Assembly: GCF_028858725.1 (NCBI RefSeq)
Contig: NC_084766.1
Coordinates: 25,279,001-25,343,000, forward strand
Source of the DNA: Colius striatus
Lineage: Eukaryota > Chordata > Aves > Coliiformes > Coliidae
Length of the DNA stretch: 64,000 nucleotides
Reading direction: 5' to 3'
In this document: piece after piece, positions 40,301 to 46,396 of the stretch
Layout of the letters: the number at the start of each line of letters is the position of its first letter
How positions within the stretch are numbered: the first letter of the stretch is position 1
Made by a program: the position numbers and the translations under genes
Notes under the pieces: generated by a model
What the model was told of the DNA's origin: nothing
Databases searched by the model: none
What the model saw: the letters and a program-made list of their open reading frames with translations, nothing else

Positions 40301-43300
40301 TGGCAAGAATAAGTGGGACTTGAGAGAATCAAGGCATTTTGCCATAAATGCGTCATGCGTAAAAGCAGGCAGATAAGATTGTCGGAGTAACAAGGGGATT
40401 CTGTAGAACCACAGTATCACAGTAACTTACAATCTGAACATTAAAATACATCGAGAACTATGAACTTGCTATCTTCATCCTCTACCTCACAGCAAAGAGG
40501 TTCACTAACGACTTCAAGACTATACTTATGCCTGTTTGGAAGTGTTTCTTCAAGTTCCAACATGACATTGGTGTGAGAAAGCACAAATAGTGCAGACTTG
40601 TTCAATATCTCCTTCCATCTTTTGTAATCCTTTTGTGCCTCCAAAACAAACCTCTACCATTACTGTCTGGATAACAGTAGTTACAAAGGCAAAATTTATT
40701 TATTCCAGATTCTAAGCTAACATAATCAAGCATCCATACACACAGAATCTTAAGGGTTGGAAAGGACCTCAAAAGATCATCCAGTCCAACCTCCGTGTCA
40801 GAGGAGGACCACCTAGAGTAGGTCACATAGGAACTTGTCCAGGTGGGTTTTGAATGTTCCCAGAGGAGGAGACTCCAGAATCCACCTGGGCAGCCTGTGT
40901 CAGTGCTCCCTCACCTGAACAGTGAAGAAATTTTTCATTATGTTTCTTTGGAACTTCTTATATTCCAGCTTGTACCCACTGCCCCTTGCCCTGTCATTGG
41001 ACATAATTGAGAAGAGCCTGGCTCCATCCTCCTGCCACTCACAACTGTGCTTTCACAGTCTCATAATCACCATAGAATGGCTGGAGTTGTAACGGATCTC
41101 AAAGATCATCCAGTCCAACCCTCCTGCAAAAGCAGGTCCACCTAGATCAAGTCACGCAGGAACCTGTCCAGTCAGGTTTTGAAGACCTCCAAGAAAGGAG
41201 ACTCCACATCCTCCCTAGGCAGCCTGTGCCAGGGCTCCCTCATCTCAACAGAGAAACTGTTTTTCCTTATGTTTACATGGAACTTTTTGTGTTCCAGCTT
41301 CATCCCATTACCCCTTGTCCTGTTGCTAGATACCATCAAAAAAAGGGATGCCCCAAACTCCTGGCATCCACCATTTACATACTTCTAAATATTAATGACA
41401 CCCCCCCTCAGTCTCCTCTTGTCCAGACTTAAACAGCCCCAGATCCTGCTCCCTTTCCTCATAAGGAGGATGCTCCAGTCCCCTGATCATCTTGGTGTCC
41501 CCGTGCCGGACTGTCTCCCCAAGTTCCCTGTCCCTCTTGAGCTGGGGAGCCCAGAACTGGCCAGAACGCGCAGTTGCAAACGAGAGCCAAGGGACAGGGA
41601 GAAGGAGCGACGCCCGGTGCCTTACTCGGTGCCCGAGCGCAGACCCGCAGCTCCCGCGCGCCGGCAGCCGCGCCGACCCGCTGCGTATGACGTCACGCGG
41701 CAGCGAGCAGCCTGGCCACGCCCCCTCGGCCGCCCGGGGGAACTTAACCCTATCCCCGCCAGAGCCAACACTGCGGGATCCAGTCCGAGGAGGAACACAA
41801 GAAGGCAGTGGGCTTTTGTATTGGGTCTGGGGTGGTGGTGGTTTTCCACAGCACCCTTTGTTGTGCCGTGCCGTGCCTTCTGTTCCTAGCTAAACACGTG
41901 TGTTGATGGCACATCAATGTTTTGGCTACTGCTTGCAGCATCAAGGCTGTGCCTCCAGCATTCCGTCCTACACCTTCACCAGTAGCTGTGGGTGGGCAGG
42001 ATCCTGGGAGGACCCACGGCCAAGACAGCTGACCCGGGTTGACCAAGGAGATATTCCACACCATATGACATTAGCTCAGCAATACAAACTCGGGGGAGAG
42101 AAGCAAGAAAAGGGAGGCATTTCTGATTCACTTTTGCCTTCCAGAGCAACCGTTACGTATACTGAAGCCCTGCTTCTTGGTAAGCGGCTGGACAGTGCTG
42201 CTGATGGCAAGCAGAGAGTAATATCTTCATCTGCTTTGCTTCTCACACCAATGGCTTTGCTATTTCTTTGTTAAACTGCTTTTATCTCAATCCATGAGAT
42301 TTTGTCTTATTTTCTCCCTTCCCTGACTTGTGAGGAGGGGGGTGACAAGAGTAGCATGGTGGGCACCATCCAGCTAGGGTCAAACTACCACAGCTTTCCA
42401 ACATCCTTTTCACATGTATGAAAAAGAACATGCAATTTTCAATGTGAATGAGACTGCAGCTGCTCAAAACCACTCACAGGAGAATGTCTGCTATTGTTTT
42501 AATAAGAGGTCAAATAATCAGCCCTAAAAGAATGAAGAACTGATGAAGCAACAATAACTACTGGATTTTACTCTTTTTATCAGACAGGAAAGTCACAGTT
42601 ATTCAACATCTCTTTGTCAACAGCAACAAAGCTCTGGTTTAGCCAAATATGAATATTCAGCAAAACATACTTATCCCCACCAAAAAAACCCATTTCACCA
42701 CTTTTGGGGAAATCTCACCTGAGACACCAGGGAGACCACTGAAACATCTACATAAGGAAAGGCAAACCTCATAAATACATCATCTCACTTGACAAAGAAA
42801 AAAGCTACACAGGCAGAAGATGCACCCAACAAACCTTCCAGGTGACCTACTCTAGGAGGTCCTACTCTGTCAGGGGGGTAGTACTAGATGATGTTTGGAG
42901 ATCCCTTTCAACCTTTAAGATTCTATGTATCCAAACTAAAGGCAGAGCCTGCATGAATAAGGGAAGGGAGAAACTCTTGTTTAAAAACAAACCTCTGAAC
43001 ATCCTTTAAAAGCAATGAGCATTTTCAACTGTATCAGTGGTTATCTTTGACTGTATAAAACCTGTGGTTTTAAAGCTCTGTGCTGCAAACACTAGCAATA
43101 GCTCAAAGCAAAGCCACACAACACAAGAATAAACTAGAAACTGCCACTACATCTTTGATGAAATGGAGCGAGCACCATAGAAATAACAAAAAAAAGCCCC
43201 ATCCAAACCAAAACAACCCAGAACAGAAAGTGATACACAAAACCTCACAATGGTCAGGTGACCACAGAAAAACCAAAACAGAGAGCAGTTTCACTTCCTT

Positions 43301-44829
43301 GAGCAAGAAGCAACACGGAAGAGAAACTGAACTTTTACCTTCTCCCTTTCCTTCAAACGAACAGAAGTGAACTGAACAAGGAGCTACCAGCATGAACCTC
43401 AGCCACGGCCTGACCACCACCCAGCAGCCTGCTCGCTGCTCCCGGTGGGATGGGAAGGACTGAAAACAAGTAGAACTTAAGGGTGGATGTAAGAGCAGCT
43501 TAATACTTGAAATTTAAAAGTAGTAATGAAAAGAACAAGAGAGTGAAATAAACCTCAAGAAAAACAAGTGATGCACAATGCAATTGCTCACCACATGCAG
43601 ACTGATGTTCAGCCAGCTCCCAAGCAGTGACCCACCCTTCATTGCCAGCTCCCCCCGGTTTATACACTAGGTACAATGTCATGACACATGGAATATGGCC
43701 AGTTTAGGTCAGCCGTCCTGGCTGTGCCCCTTCCCAACTTCTTGTGCCCCTCCAGCCTTCTTGCTGGGAGGGACAGAGAAGCTAAAACATTGTTGAATTA
43801 GTGTAAAGACTTACTTAGTAACAATCAAAATCATTGGTGTGTAATTAGCATTATTCTTATACTAAACGAAAAACACAGTGCTGTAACATCTACTAGGAAG
43901 AAAACTAACTTTGTCCTAGGAGAGAAAATTATGAGTTACTTCATACCACAAGGAACAAAACTTATTTTGATTGTCAGCCGCTGAAAAACCTAATTGAGTC
44001 TTTGGCAGAATATGGATTTCTAGCTGGGAGACGGGTTGGTCATGTCTAAAACCTGTCATTGCCAGACACAGCCTTCATTAGTGACCTCATCCTTCAGCAC
44101 CGTTAGCAGTAACGGTTCACTGGTGCAACAGGCTCGAAAGCCTCCCTAGCTCTAGAGACCTCCGAAGGCGTGAGACAGGAGACTGTACATGTTTTGAATG
44201 ATGTGCTGAGGATATTCGTCAGCACTTTGACATTTTCTTCAGCTTCTTTGTGTGCTGCCAGCTTGCCCTGCCCTTACACCCCTTCTGCCTTGGCCAACAA
44301 ACCGCCAGCACCACACGGAGACAAGGGCCGGCACCTCAGACCTGGGACTCCCATTGCTGCCAGCATGGATGAGCCAGGCACCGGCTGCCCCTCGGGGCTG
44401 CCACATCGCCGTGCTCCCCGACAGCCTCACACCCCCATCTGCCAAGCCTAGGCGCGATAGAGCAGCTGGAGCCGGGGCCGGCTCCGTGAAGCTCCCGTGA
44501 CCGCCGGTCCCCTCGGCGCGGCCTCACCTGGCGGCCACGGCGCCAGCCCGTGCCCCCGCGCGCGGCGCCCAGCGGCCGCGCTCCCCGCCGGCGGCACAGC
44601 GACACGCCGCCAGCGCCTCCCCGCCGCGGACGCCGAACTGCGCCCCGCCGCGCGGGCACAGCGGCGGGTGGCGGCCGCAGCCACCTCCCGCAGCCCTGGC
44701 CGCCCCTCGGCTCCCGTACCTGACGCCTTGGCCCGTCTCTCTGGCCGCGAGCGCCGGCGTAAAATGGCGCCGGGAGCTGGTGGCGGGGGGGCCCAGCGAC
44801 GGCACGCCCGCGCCGAACGGCCGGGTCAT
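16359..44829 (-). CDS. SLF2: SLF2 (FAM178A), SMC5-SMC6 complex localization factor 2; whole coding span, 20 coding exons
   Basis: Joining 20 hand-placed exons gives 1,220 codons plus stop, slightly longer than the human protein (about 1,170-1,190). Seen: a PIP-box-like motif [10 protein letters not shown] (residues 38-47), an SSPKD block (89-93), the conserved [11 protein letters not shown] helix (110-120), basic NLS candidates at 259-269 and PKKRK (369-373), an Asp9 tract (651-659), then a conserved helical FAM178-family region from about 727 to the C terminus ending [10 protein letters not shown]. All introns are GT-AG and every phase matches. Known from the family: nuclear SLF2 bridges RAD18-SLF1, or SIMC1, to SMC5/6, acting in interstrand-crosslink repair and in silencing extrachromosomal DNA. 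The start is the first ATG in the CpG-island exon and matches the MTR start of the mammalian protein. The paralogue FAM178B is less likely, because the long Ser-rich N-terminal half and the C-terminal tail fit SLF2. The coordinates given include the introns; exons follow separately. Confidence 0.95.
16395..17448 (-). other. SLF2 intron 19
   Basis: GT-AG intron, AT-rich, with no repeat or RNA gene recognised. Confidence 0.8.
17449..17517 (-). CDS. SLF2: SLF2 coding exon 19
   Basis: Residues 1187-1209, [20 protein letters not shown] then PTQ, matching mammalian [17 protein letters not shown] and RPTQ. Donor ACTCAG|GTACTG, in phase 0. Confidence 0.97.
18936..19022 (-). CDS. SLF2: SLF2 coding exon 18
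   Basis: Residues 1158-1186. [20 protein letters not shown] with DARLFYRSK matches mammalian [25 protein letters not shown]. Acceptor TTTATTTAG, donor TCCAAG|GTAAGA. Confidence 0.97.
20603..20647 (-). mobile_element. CR1 LINE 3'-end remnant
   Basis: About 45 bp matching the extreme CR1 3' end in minus orientation (ggttggaagggacttttaga on the plus strand, then gatcatctag). It is cut abruptly before the usual tccaacccc continuation. Confidence 0.75.
20651..20692. repeat. Imperfect 21-bp tandem duplication
   Basis: Two adjacent copies of gaccacatg followed by an ACGATAA/ATGATAA-type end, starting at 20651 and 20672, directly after the CR1 remnant. Confidence 0.7.
20735..20812 (-). CDS. SLF2: SLF2 coding exon 17
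   Basis: Residues 1132-1157, [20 protein letters not shown] then VNSNQR, matching mammalian AYYLTYILLHLVGEVS. Acceptor TCTCTCCAG, donor CAAAGG|GTAAGT, in phase 0. Confidence 0.96.
21570..21692 (-). CDS. SLF2: SLF2 coding exon 16
   Basis: Residues 1091-1131. [20 protein letters not shown] matches the mammalian LHRYLVQMKPSDLLKKM, followed by a charged, variable end. Acceptor CTATTTGTAG, donor CAGGAG|GTATGT. Confidence 0.96.
22016..22548 (+). mobile_element. CR1 LINE 3' fragment with uninterrupted pol C-terminal frame
   Basis: This lies in SLF2 intron 15, antisense to the gene. A continuous frame at 22018-22473 (151 codons) encodes the CR1 pol C terminus: [45 protein letters not shown] and [10 protein letters not shown]. 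The 3' end reads into ccaacccctaccattctatg. The 5' end is truncated just inside the reverse-transcriptase region, so it cannot move. The open frame suggests a fairly recent insertion. Confidence 0.95.
22641..22725 (-). CDS. SLF2: SLF2 coding exon 15
   Basis: Residues 1063-1090, [20 protein letters not shown] then IPDDSDKQ, matching mammalian [23 protein letters not shown]. Acceptor GCTTTTCAG, donor AAGCAG|GTACTG. Confidence 0.95.
23408..23505 (-). CDS. SLF2: SLF2 coding exon 14
   Basis: Residues 1030-1061, [20 protein letters not shown] with [12 protein letters not shown], matching mammalian [28 protein letters not shown]. The acceptor is GTTTTAAAG and the donor GGACG|GTAATG. Confidence 0.97.
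24050..24226 (-). CDS. SLF2: SLF2 coding exon 13
   Basis: Residues 971-1029, the best-conserved stretch: [18 protein letters not shown], a poly-Leu helix, [18 protein letters not shown] and ISIEDWDTK. Mammalian SLF2 has [18 protein letters not shown] and DWNTK here. The seven consecutive Leu form a helix in the alpha-solenoid-like domain and are not a membrane segment. Acceptor TTTTTAAAG, donor ACAAAG|GTAACT. Confidence 0.98.
25192..25315 (-). CDS. SLF2: SLF2 coding exon 12
   Basis: Residues 930-970: a variable segment ending [14 protein letters not shown], against mammalian FSTLPETNILNVVK. The acceptor used here is CAAATTAG. A second, pyrimidine-rich AG lies 15 nt downstream in frame (alternative start 25300), which would drop five residues. 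I chose the first because it keeps the conserved LVS. Confidence 0.9.
25669..25810 (-). CDS. SLF2: SLF2 coding exon 11
   Basis: Residues 883-928. The core [20 protein letters not shown] with [16 protein letters not shown] matches mammalian [20 protein letters not shown] and FRSLFPLENLQPDFNE. Acceptor ACTTGTAG, donor ATTTT|GTAAGT. Confidence 0.97.
25811..27593 (-). other. SLF2 intron 10
   Basis: GT-AG intron, AT-rich, holding the compound microsatellite and otherwise unique sequence. Confidence 0.8.
26464..26525. repeat. (CT)n-(TA)n-(TATC)n compound microsatellite
   Basis: A CT run, then about 13 TA repeats, then degenerate TATC/CTATA units, in SLF2 intron 10. Confidence 0.95.
27594..27669 (-). 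CDS. SLF2: SLF2 coding exon 10
   Basis: Residues 857-881, [20 protein letters not shown] followed by ITLKN, matching mammalian [25 protein letters not shown]. Acceptor CTCACTGCAG, donor AAAACG|GTGAGT. Confidence 0.95.
29074..29176 (-). CDS. SLF2: SLF2 coding exon 9
   Basis: Residues 823-856, including [20 protein letters not shown] and LKWLFQ. It matches mammalian [24 protein letters not shown]. Acceptor GTCTTACAG, donor TTCCAG|GTAAGA, ending in phase 0. Confidence 0.96.
29177..30961 (-). other. SLF2 intron 8
   Basis: GT-AG intron, AT-rich, with no repeat family or RNA gene recognised. Confidence 0.75.
30962..31129 (-). CDS. SLF2: SLF2 coding exon 8
   Basis: Residues 767-821. This is strongly conserved: [20 protein letters not shown], then [20 protein letters not shown], against mammalian [20 protein letters not shown] and [20 protein letters not shown]. 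It opens the conserved C-terminal FAM178-family domain. Acceptor TTTTACAG, donor TCTCAG|GTAAGA. Confidence 0.97.
31392..31508 (-). CDS. SLF2: SLF2 coding exon 7
   Basis: Residues 728-765: [16 protein letters not shown], then an acidic [16 protein letters not shown] stretch and LSEEH. Mammalian SLF2 has LDELQKQLQEDIRQ, then an acidic block and LLEEHK. The acceptor is ATTCCAG. The donor CACAG|GTCCTT is weak, yet phase and homology to the next exon (AFIKRFSV) require it. At 117 nt, skipping this exon would keep the frame. Confidence 0.92.
32456..32538 (-). CDS. SLF2: SLF2 coding exon 6
   Basis: Residues 700-726 ([20 protein letters not shown], then KEKEESK) plus two bases of Arg727. It aligns to the mammalian TYTNTLERLVKEMEDTQR region, the start of a short coiled-coil-like stretch. 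The acceptor CATTTACAG is good. The donor AAAAG|GTTTGT is weak, lacking the usual A at +3/+4 and G at +5 context. Confidence 0.9.
33582..34081 (-). mobile_element. Solo LTR of an avian endogenous retrovirus (ERVL-like)
   Basis: In the minus-strand reading it has the familiar avian LTR order: AAATTTTCTT-type start, 'gctgggaggg' and 'ggacagctgacc' blocks, a 'gggatatattccatgg' block, the 'aaactgtctttatcacaat' polyadenylation region and a pyrimidine-rich end. No gag, pol or env and no primer-binding site flanks it, so it is a solo LTR. It sits in SLF2 intron 5 in the same orientation as the gene. Exact ends and target-site duplication are not resolved. Confidence 0.8.
34904..36066 (-). CDS. SLF2: SLF2 coding exon 5 (largest exon, disordered linker and Asp9 tract)
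   Basis: This 1,163-nt exon encodes residues 313-699. It is rich in Ser, Lys and acidic residues, with a PKKRK NLS candidate at 369-373 and a cluster of possible SQ/TQ sites. The [13 protein letters not shown] segment before the Asp9 run lines up with the mammalian FDSDEESLGYNLDSDEEE stretch, and [13 protein letters not shown] follows. Acceptor CTTTATAG, donor CTTCAT|GTAAGT. The frame stays open into the intron for three codons before a stop. Confidence 0.95.
35024..35050 (-). repeat. SLF2: Coding (GAT/GAC)9 tract = Asp9 in SLF2
   Basis: Nine consecutive Asp codons (seven GAT, two GAC), residues 651-659. The repeat is interrupted by GAC at two positions, which lowers slippage. Mammalian SLF2 has a mixed Asp/Glu stretch here. 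Confidence 0.97.
36067..38323 (-). other. SLF2 introns 3-4 (with exon 4 between)
   Basis: AT-rich unique sequence apart from exon 4 at 37294-37366. No repeat is recognised. Confidence 0.7.
37294..37366 (-). CDS. SLF2: SLF2 coding exon 4
   Basis: This 73-nt exon encodes residues 288-311 ([20 protein letters not shown] and four more). The acceptor is a strong T-rich tract ending TTTTTTTTAG and the donor is ACAG|GTAATG. The protein here is poorly conserved. The call rests on splice signals, an open frame and phase agreement on both sides, so this is the least homology-supported exon. Confidence 0.75.
38324..39030 (-). CDS. SLF2: SLF2 coding exon 3
   Basis: This 707-nt exon encodes residues 53-287. 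It holds the SSPKD block and the short helix [11 protein letters not shown], which matches the conserved IIEAFMKGV stretch of the mammalian protein, then a Ser/Asp-rich linker. Near its end are [18 protein letters not shown], equivalent to the mammalian FQLSLASYCRERELKR, and a basic NLS candidate. Acceptor CTCTCTCTCAG, donor GCATCAG|GTGTGT, ending in phase 0. Confidence 0.93.
39477..39520 (-). CDS. SLF2: SLF2 coding exon 2 (44-nt micro-exon with PIP-like motif)
   Basis: This exon encodes residues 37-52 and is almost entirely the motif [14 protein letters not shown]. Mammalian SLF2 has QSIIDFFKP at the same place. Acceptor TTCTCTTCAG, donor CCAAG|GTAAAT. The pattern I-x-x-F-F followed by a basic residue and Pro resembles PCNA-binding PIP boxes such as that of DNA ligase I, but Asn replaces the first Gln. 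PCNA binding is inference. Confidence 0.9.
39660..39960 (-). mobile_element. Ancient, degraded CR1/L3-type LINE remnant
   Basis: The minus-strand reading contains [19 protein letters not shown], which resembles the [14 protein letters not shown] segment of CR1-clade reverse transcriptase C termini. It is too diverged to assign a family, and the flanks are unclear. Confidence 0.45.
40738..41050 (-). mobile_element. CR1 LINE 3' fragment (older copy)
   Basis: It begins at the CR1 terminus (agaatcttaagggttggaaa) and runs through the 'ccagtccaacc', 'ggtcacatag' and 'gcagcctgtg' blocks. It is noticeably more diverged than the neighbouring copy and has the same orientation as SLF2. Confidence 0.9.
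41064..41563 (-). mobile_element. CR1 LINE 3' fragment
   Basis: A second CR1 copy directly beside the first, in the same orientation. It begins 'ccatagaatggctggagttg' and ends at 'agcccagaactgg', after which CR1 similarity stops and CpG-rich DNA starts. Confidence 0.92.
41560..41790. promoter_or_regulatory. Second CpG-rich block with perfect CRE inside SLF2 intron 1
   Basis: This GC- and CpG-rich stretch stands out from the AT-rich intron. A full palindromic CRE, TGACGTCA, is at 41688-41695, and a CACGCCCC GC-box-like motif lies near 41716. It sits between a truncated CR1 (ending about 41563) and an LTR (from about 41816). On the minus strand a donor-like GA|GTAAGG occurs at 41625, so an alternative first exon is conceivable. 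It could instead be repeat-derived or a promoter for an unseen transcript. Confidence 0.5.
41816..42393 (+). mobile_element. Solo LTR of an avian endogenous retrovirus (ERVL-like)
   Basis: The plus-strand order of blocks is that of the abundant avian LTR: tattgggtctggggtgg start, 'tgttttggctactgctt', 'aagacagctgaccc', 'gagatattccacaccatatg', a 'caaccgttacgta' block, 'ttaaactgcttttatctcaa' and a 'gggtcaaactaccaca' end. It is antisense to SLF2, in intron 1. No internal retroviral sequence is present. Confidence 0.85.
42838..42932 (+). mobile_element. CR1 LINE 3'-end remnant
   Basis: About 95 bp reading 'ggtgacctactctaggaggt' and ending 'tcaacctttaagattctatg', the CR1 3' terminus. It is diverged. 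Confidence 0.85.
42933..43392 (-). other. Unique segment of SLF2 intron 1 between CR1 and LTR
   Basis: A-rich unique DNA; no exon or named repeat is seen. Confidence 0.55.
43393..43925 (-). mobile_element. Solo LTR of an avian endogenous retrovirus, different subtype
   Basis: In the minus-strand reading: 'aagttagttttcttcctagt' start, 'cagcactgtgttttt', 'ctgggaggggcacaag'-like and 'ggctgacctaaac' blocks, 'tataaaccggggggagctgg', then 'gtgagcaattgcattgtgca'. The 5' end is truncated or diverged. It is sense to SLF2, in intron 1. Confidence 0.82.
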
Positions 44830-45340
44830 GGCGCAGGCCGGCCGGCAGGCCCCGCGCGGCGGCGGACGGCAGCGGCGGCACCGGCCGCTCCCGGCACCAT
44901 AACAAAGGCCGCGGCCCAAGCGACCCTCGCCTCCGGACGCTGCGGGCGGGAGGCGGCCCGCGCTGATTGGGATGTTTTTTTTAAGGCGCGGTCGCTGATT
45001 GGCCGAGCGGCTGAAGAGGTGGCGCCTCCCGTTGGTTGTTTGCCGCCAGGGGCGGGGCGAGGCGGCAGGGCTCCCCGTGATTGGTTGCGGGGAGAGCGGG
45101 AGGCAGGGAGCGCCTTTCCGCGCCCGAGAAGGAAGGGCTGTGCGGCCGTCCCGTGCCGCTCACCCCCCGCTCTCCCATTGGTGCCCGCCGGGCAGGCCCC
45201 ACCCCAGGCGGGAGTCCCCGGCCCCGCCCCCGCTCTGACCCTCACGGGCCCGTCCCGGCCGCCGCAGCGCGGCCCGGGCTGGGCGCTCCCGTCAGTGCGC
45301 GCCGAGGGCAGCTTCCAGAAGCGTCCTGACAGGAACAGCC
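44440..45340 (-). promoter_or_regulatory. SLF2: CpG-island promoter of SLF2
   Basis: This dense CpG block covers exon 1 and about 500 bp upstream. Four ATTGG motifs (CCAAT boxes on the SLF2 strand) start at 44966, 44998, 45080 and 45177, and GC boxes lie at 45049-45058 and near 45220-45230. There is no TATA box at a sensible distance, as expected for a housekeeping DNA-repair gene. The TSS is probably between about 44840 and 44960 (inference). A transcript in the opposite direction is possible but no exon for one can be shown. Confidence 0.85.
44720..44829 (-). CDS. SLF2: SLF2 coding exon 1 (start codon)
   Basis: Residues 1-36 plus two bases of Arg37. The protein begins [15 protein letters not shown], like the MTR start of mammalian SLF2. 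The donor reads GTCAG|GTACGG. The ATG is in a fair context (GCGCCATGA) and no ATG precedes it in frame within the island; the frame upstream is open but begins only at a TTG. The sequence is low complexity and CpG rich, so the exact start rests on homology and on the phase match to exon 2. Confidence 0.85.
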
Positions 45341-45866
45341 CTCGAGCCGCCGCCTGTGGGGTCGTGGTACAGCTGTCAGGCCGCACATCCGTGCCCACAG
45401 CCGCTTGACGCCGCTGCAGCGGGTTGGTGGAAGGCAGAAAGAGGTGGGAAGGGAGCAGCTTTTAGAAGTTTTGCACGTCCTCCATCAAAACAGCATCTGA
45501 ACCTGTGCCTTCCTGATCACAGCCCGCTGGGCACCTTTACTCTACCTTGCTTCACGCTGCTCCACTCAAAATGTATCCTCGGGGAACTGCCCTATGTGCT
45601 GCTCTGCCCCACTTCAAACATTTTGTCCCAGGGTCAAAAACATGGACTAAACAACCTGAAGAAGCAGATTTGTAAGCTTAAAAGAGAGCCAGTACTGCCA
45701 TCTGTAGTGTTCTGTGCAAATTTGCATGATTAGTCTATAAAAATAATCAGCAGCATCAACACATCTCCACAGTAGGAGCATGAACAGTTAAAAGTGGACA
45801 CCACACAGATACAAGCTTGCATACAGGCTTGCATCAAGAAGAGTGCGGCCACTCCTCCCCCTCTGC
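45341..45866. other. Gene-free upstream flank
   Basis: Unique DNA between the SLF2 CpG island and the next CR1. Open frames read out of the island on the plus strand but show no homology. Confidence 0.5.
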
Positions 45867-45867
45867 T

Positions 45868-46396
45868 CTGCCCTGGTGAGGCCTCATCTGGAGTCCTATG
45901 TCTGGGCTCCCCAGCTCAAGAGGGACAGGGAAGTGCTGGAGAGAGTCCGGTGCAGGGCCACCAAGATGGTCAGGGAACTGGAACATCTTTCATCCTCCAC
46001 ATAAGGAAAGGCTGTGGGAACTGGGGCTGTTTAGTCTGGAGGAAACTGAAGGGGGATCTCGTTAATATTTACAAATATCTAAATGGTGGATGTCAGGAGG
46101 TTGGGGCATCCCTTTTTTCTCTTGTATGTAGTGACAGGACAAGGGGTAACGGGCACAAGATGGAACGCAAAAAGTTCCTTTTAAACATAAGAAAAACTGT
46201 TTCACTGTTGAGGTGAGGGAGCCCTGGCACAGGCTGCTCAGGGAGGGTGTGGAGTCTCCTTCCTTGGAGGTCTTCAAAACTTACCTGAATACATTCCTCT
46301 GTGACCTGATCTAGGTGGACCTGTTTTGGCAGGAGGGTTGGACTGGATGATCTCCAAAGGTCCTTTTCAACCCCTACCATTCTATGATTCTATAAT
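45868..46396 (+). mobile_element. CR1 LINE 3' fragment
   Basis: It starts in the pol C-terminal region ('gtgaggcctcatctggagtc'), has frameshifts near 'tccacataaggaaaggctgt', and runs to the terminal 'cccctaccattctatgattc'. It lies about 0.5 kb upstream of the SLF2 island. Confidence 0.94.

Noticed and set aside
41395..41889. 164-codon plus-strand frame over the intron-1 CpG block
   Set aside because: Its first part is antisense CR1 and its last part is LTR, so it is a composite of unrelated sequence.
44497..45408. 303-codon open frame on the plus strand over the SLF2 CpG island
   Set aside because: It is Ala/Arg/Pro-rich, overlaps equally long frames on the other strand and lies over the real SLF2 exon 1. 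GC-rich DNA has few stops, so length alone is not evidence.
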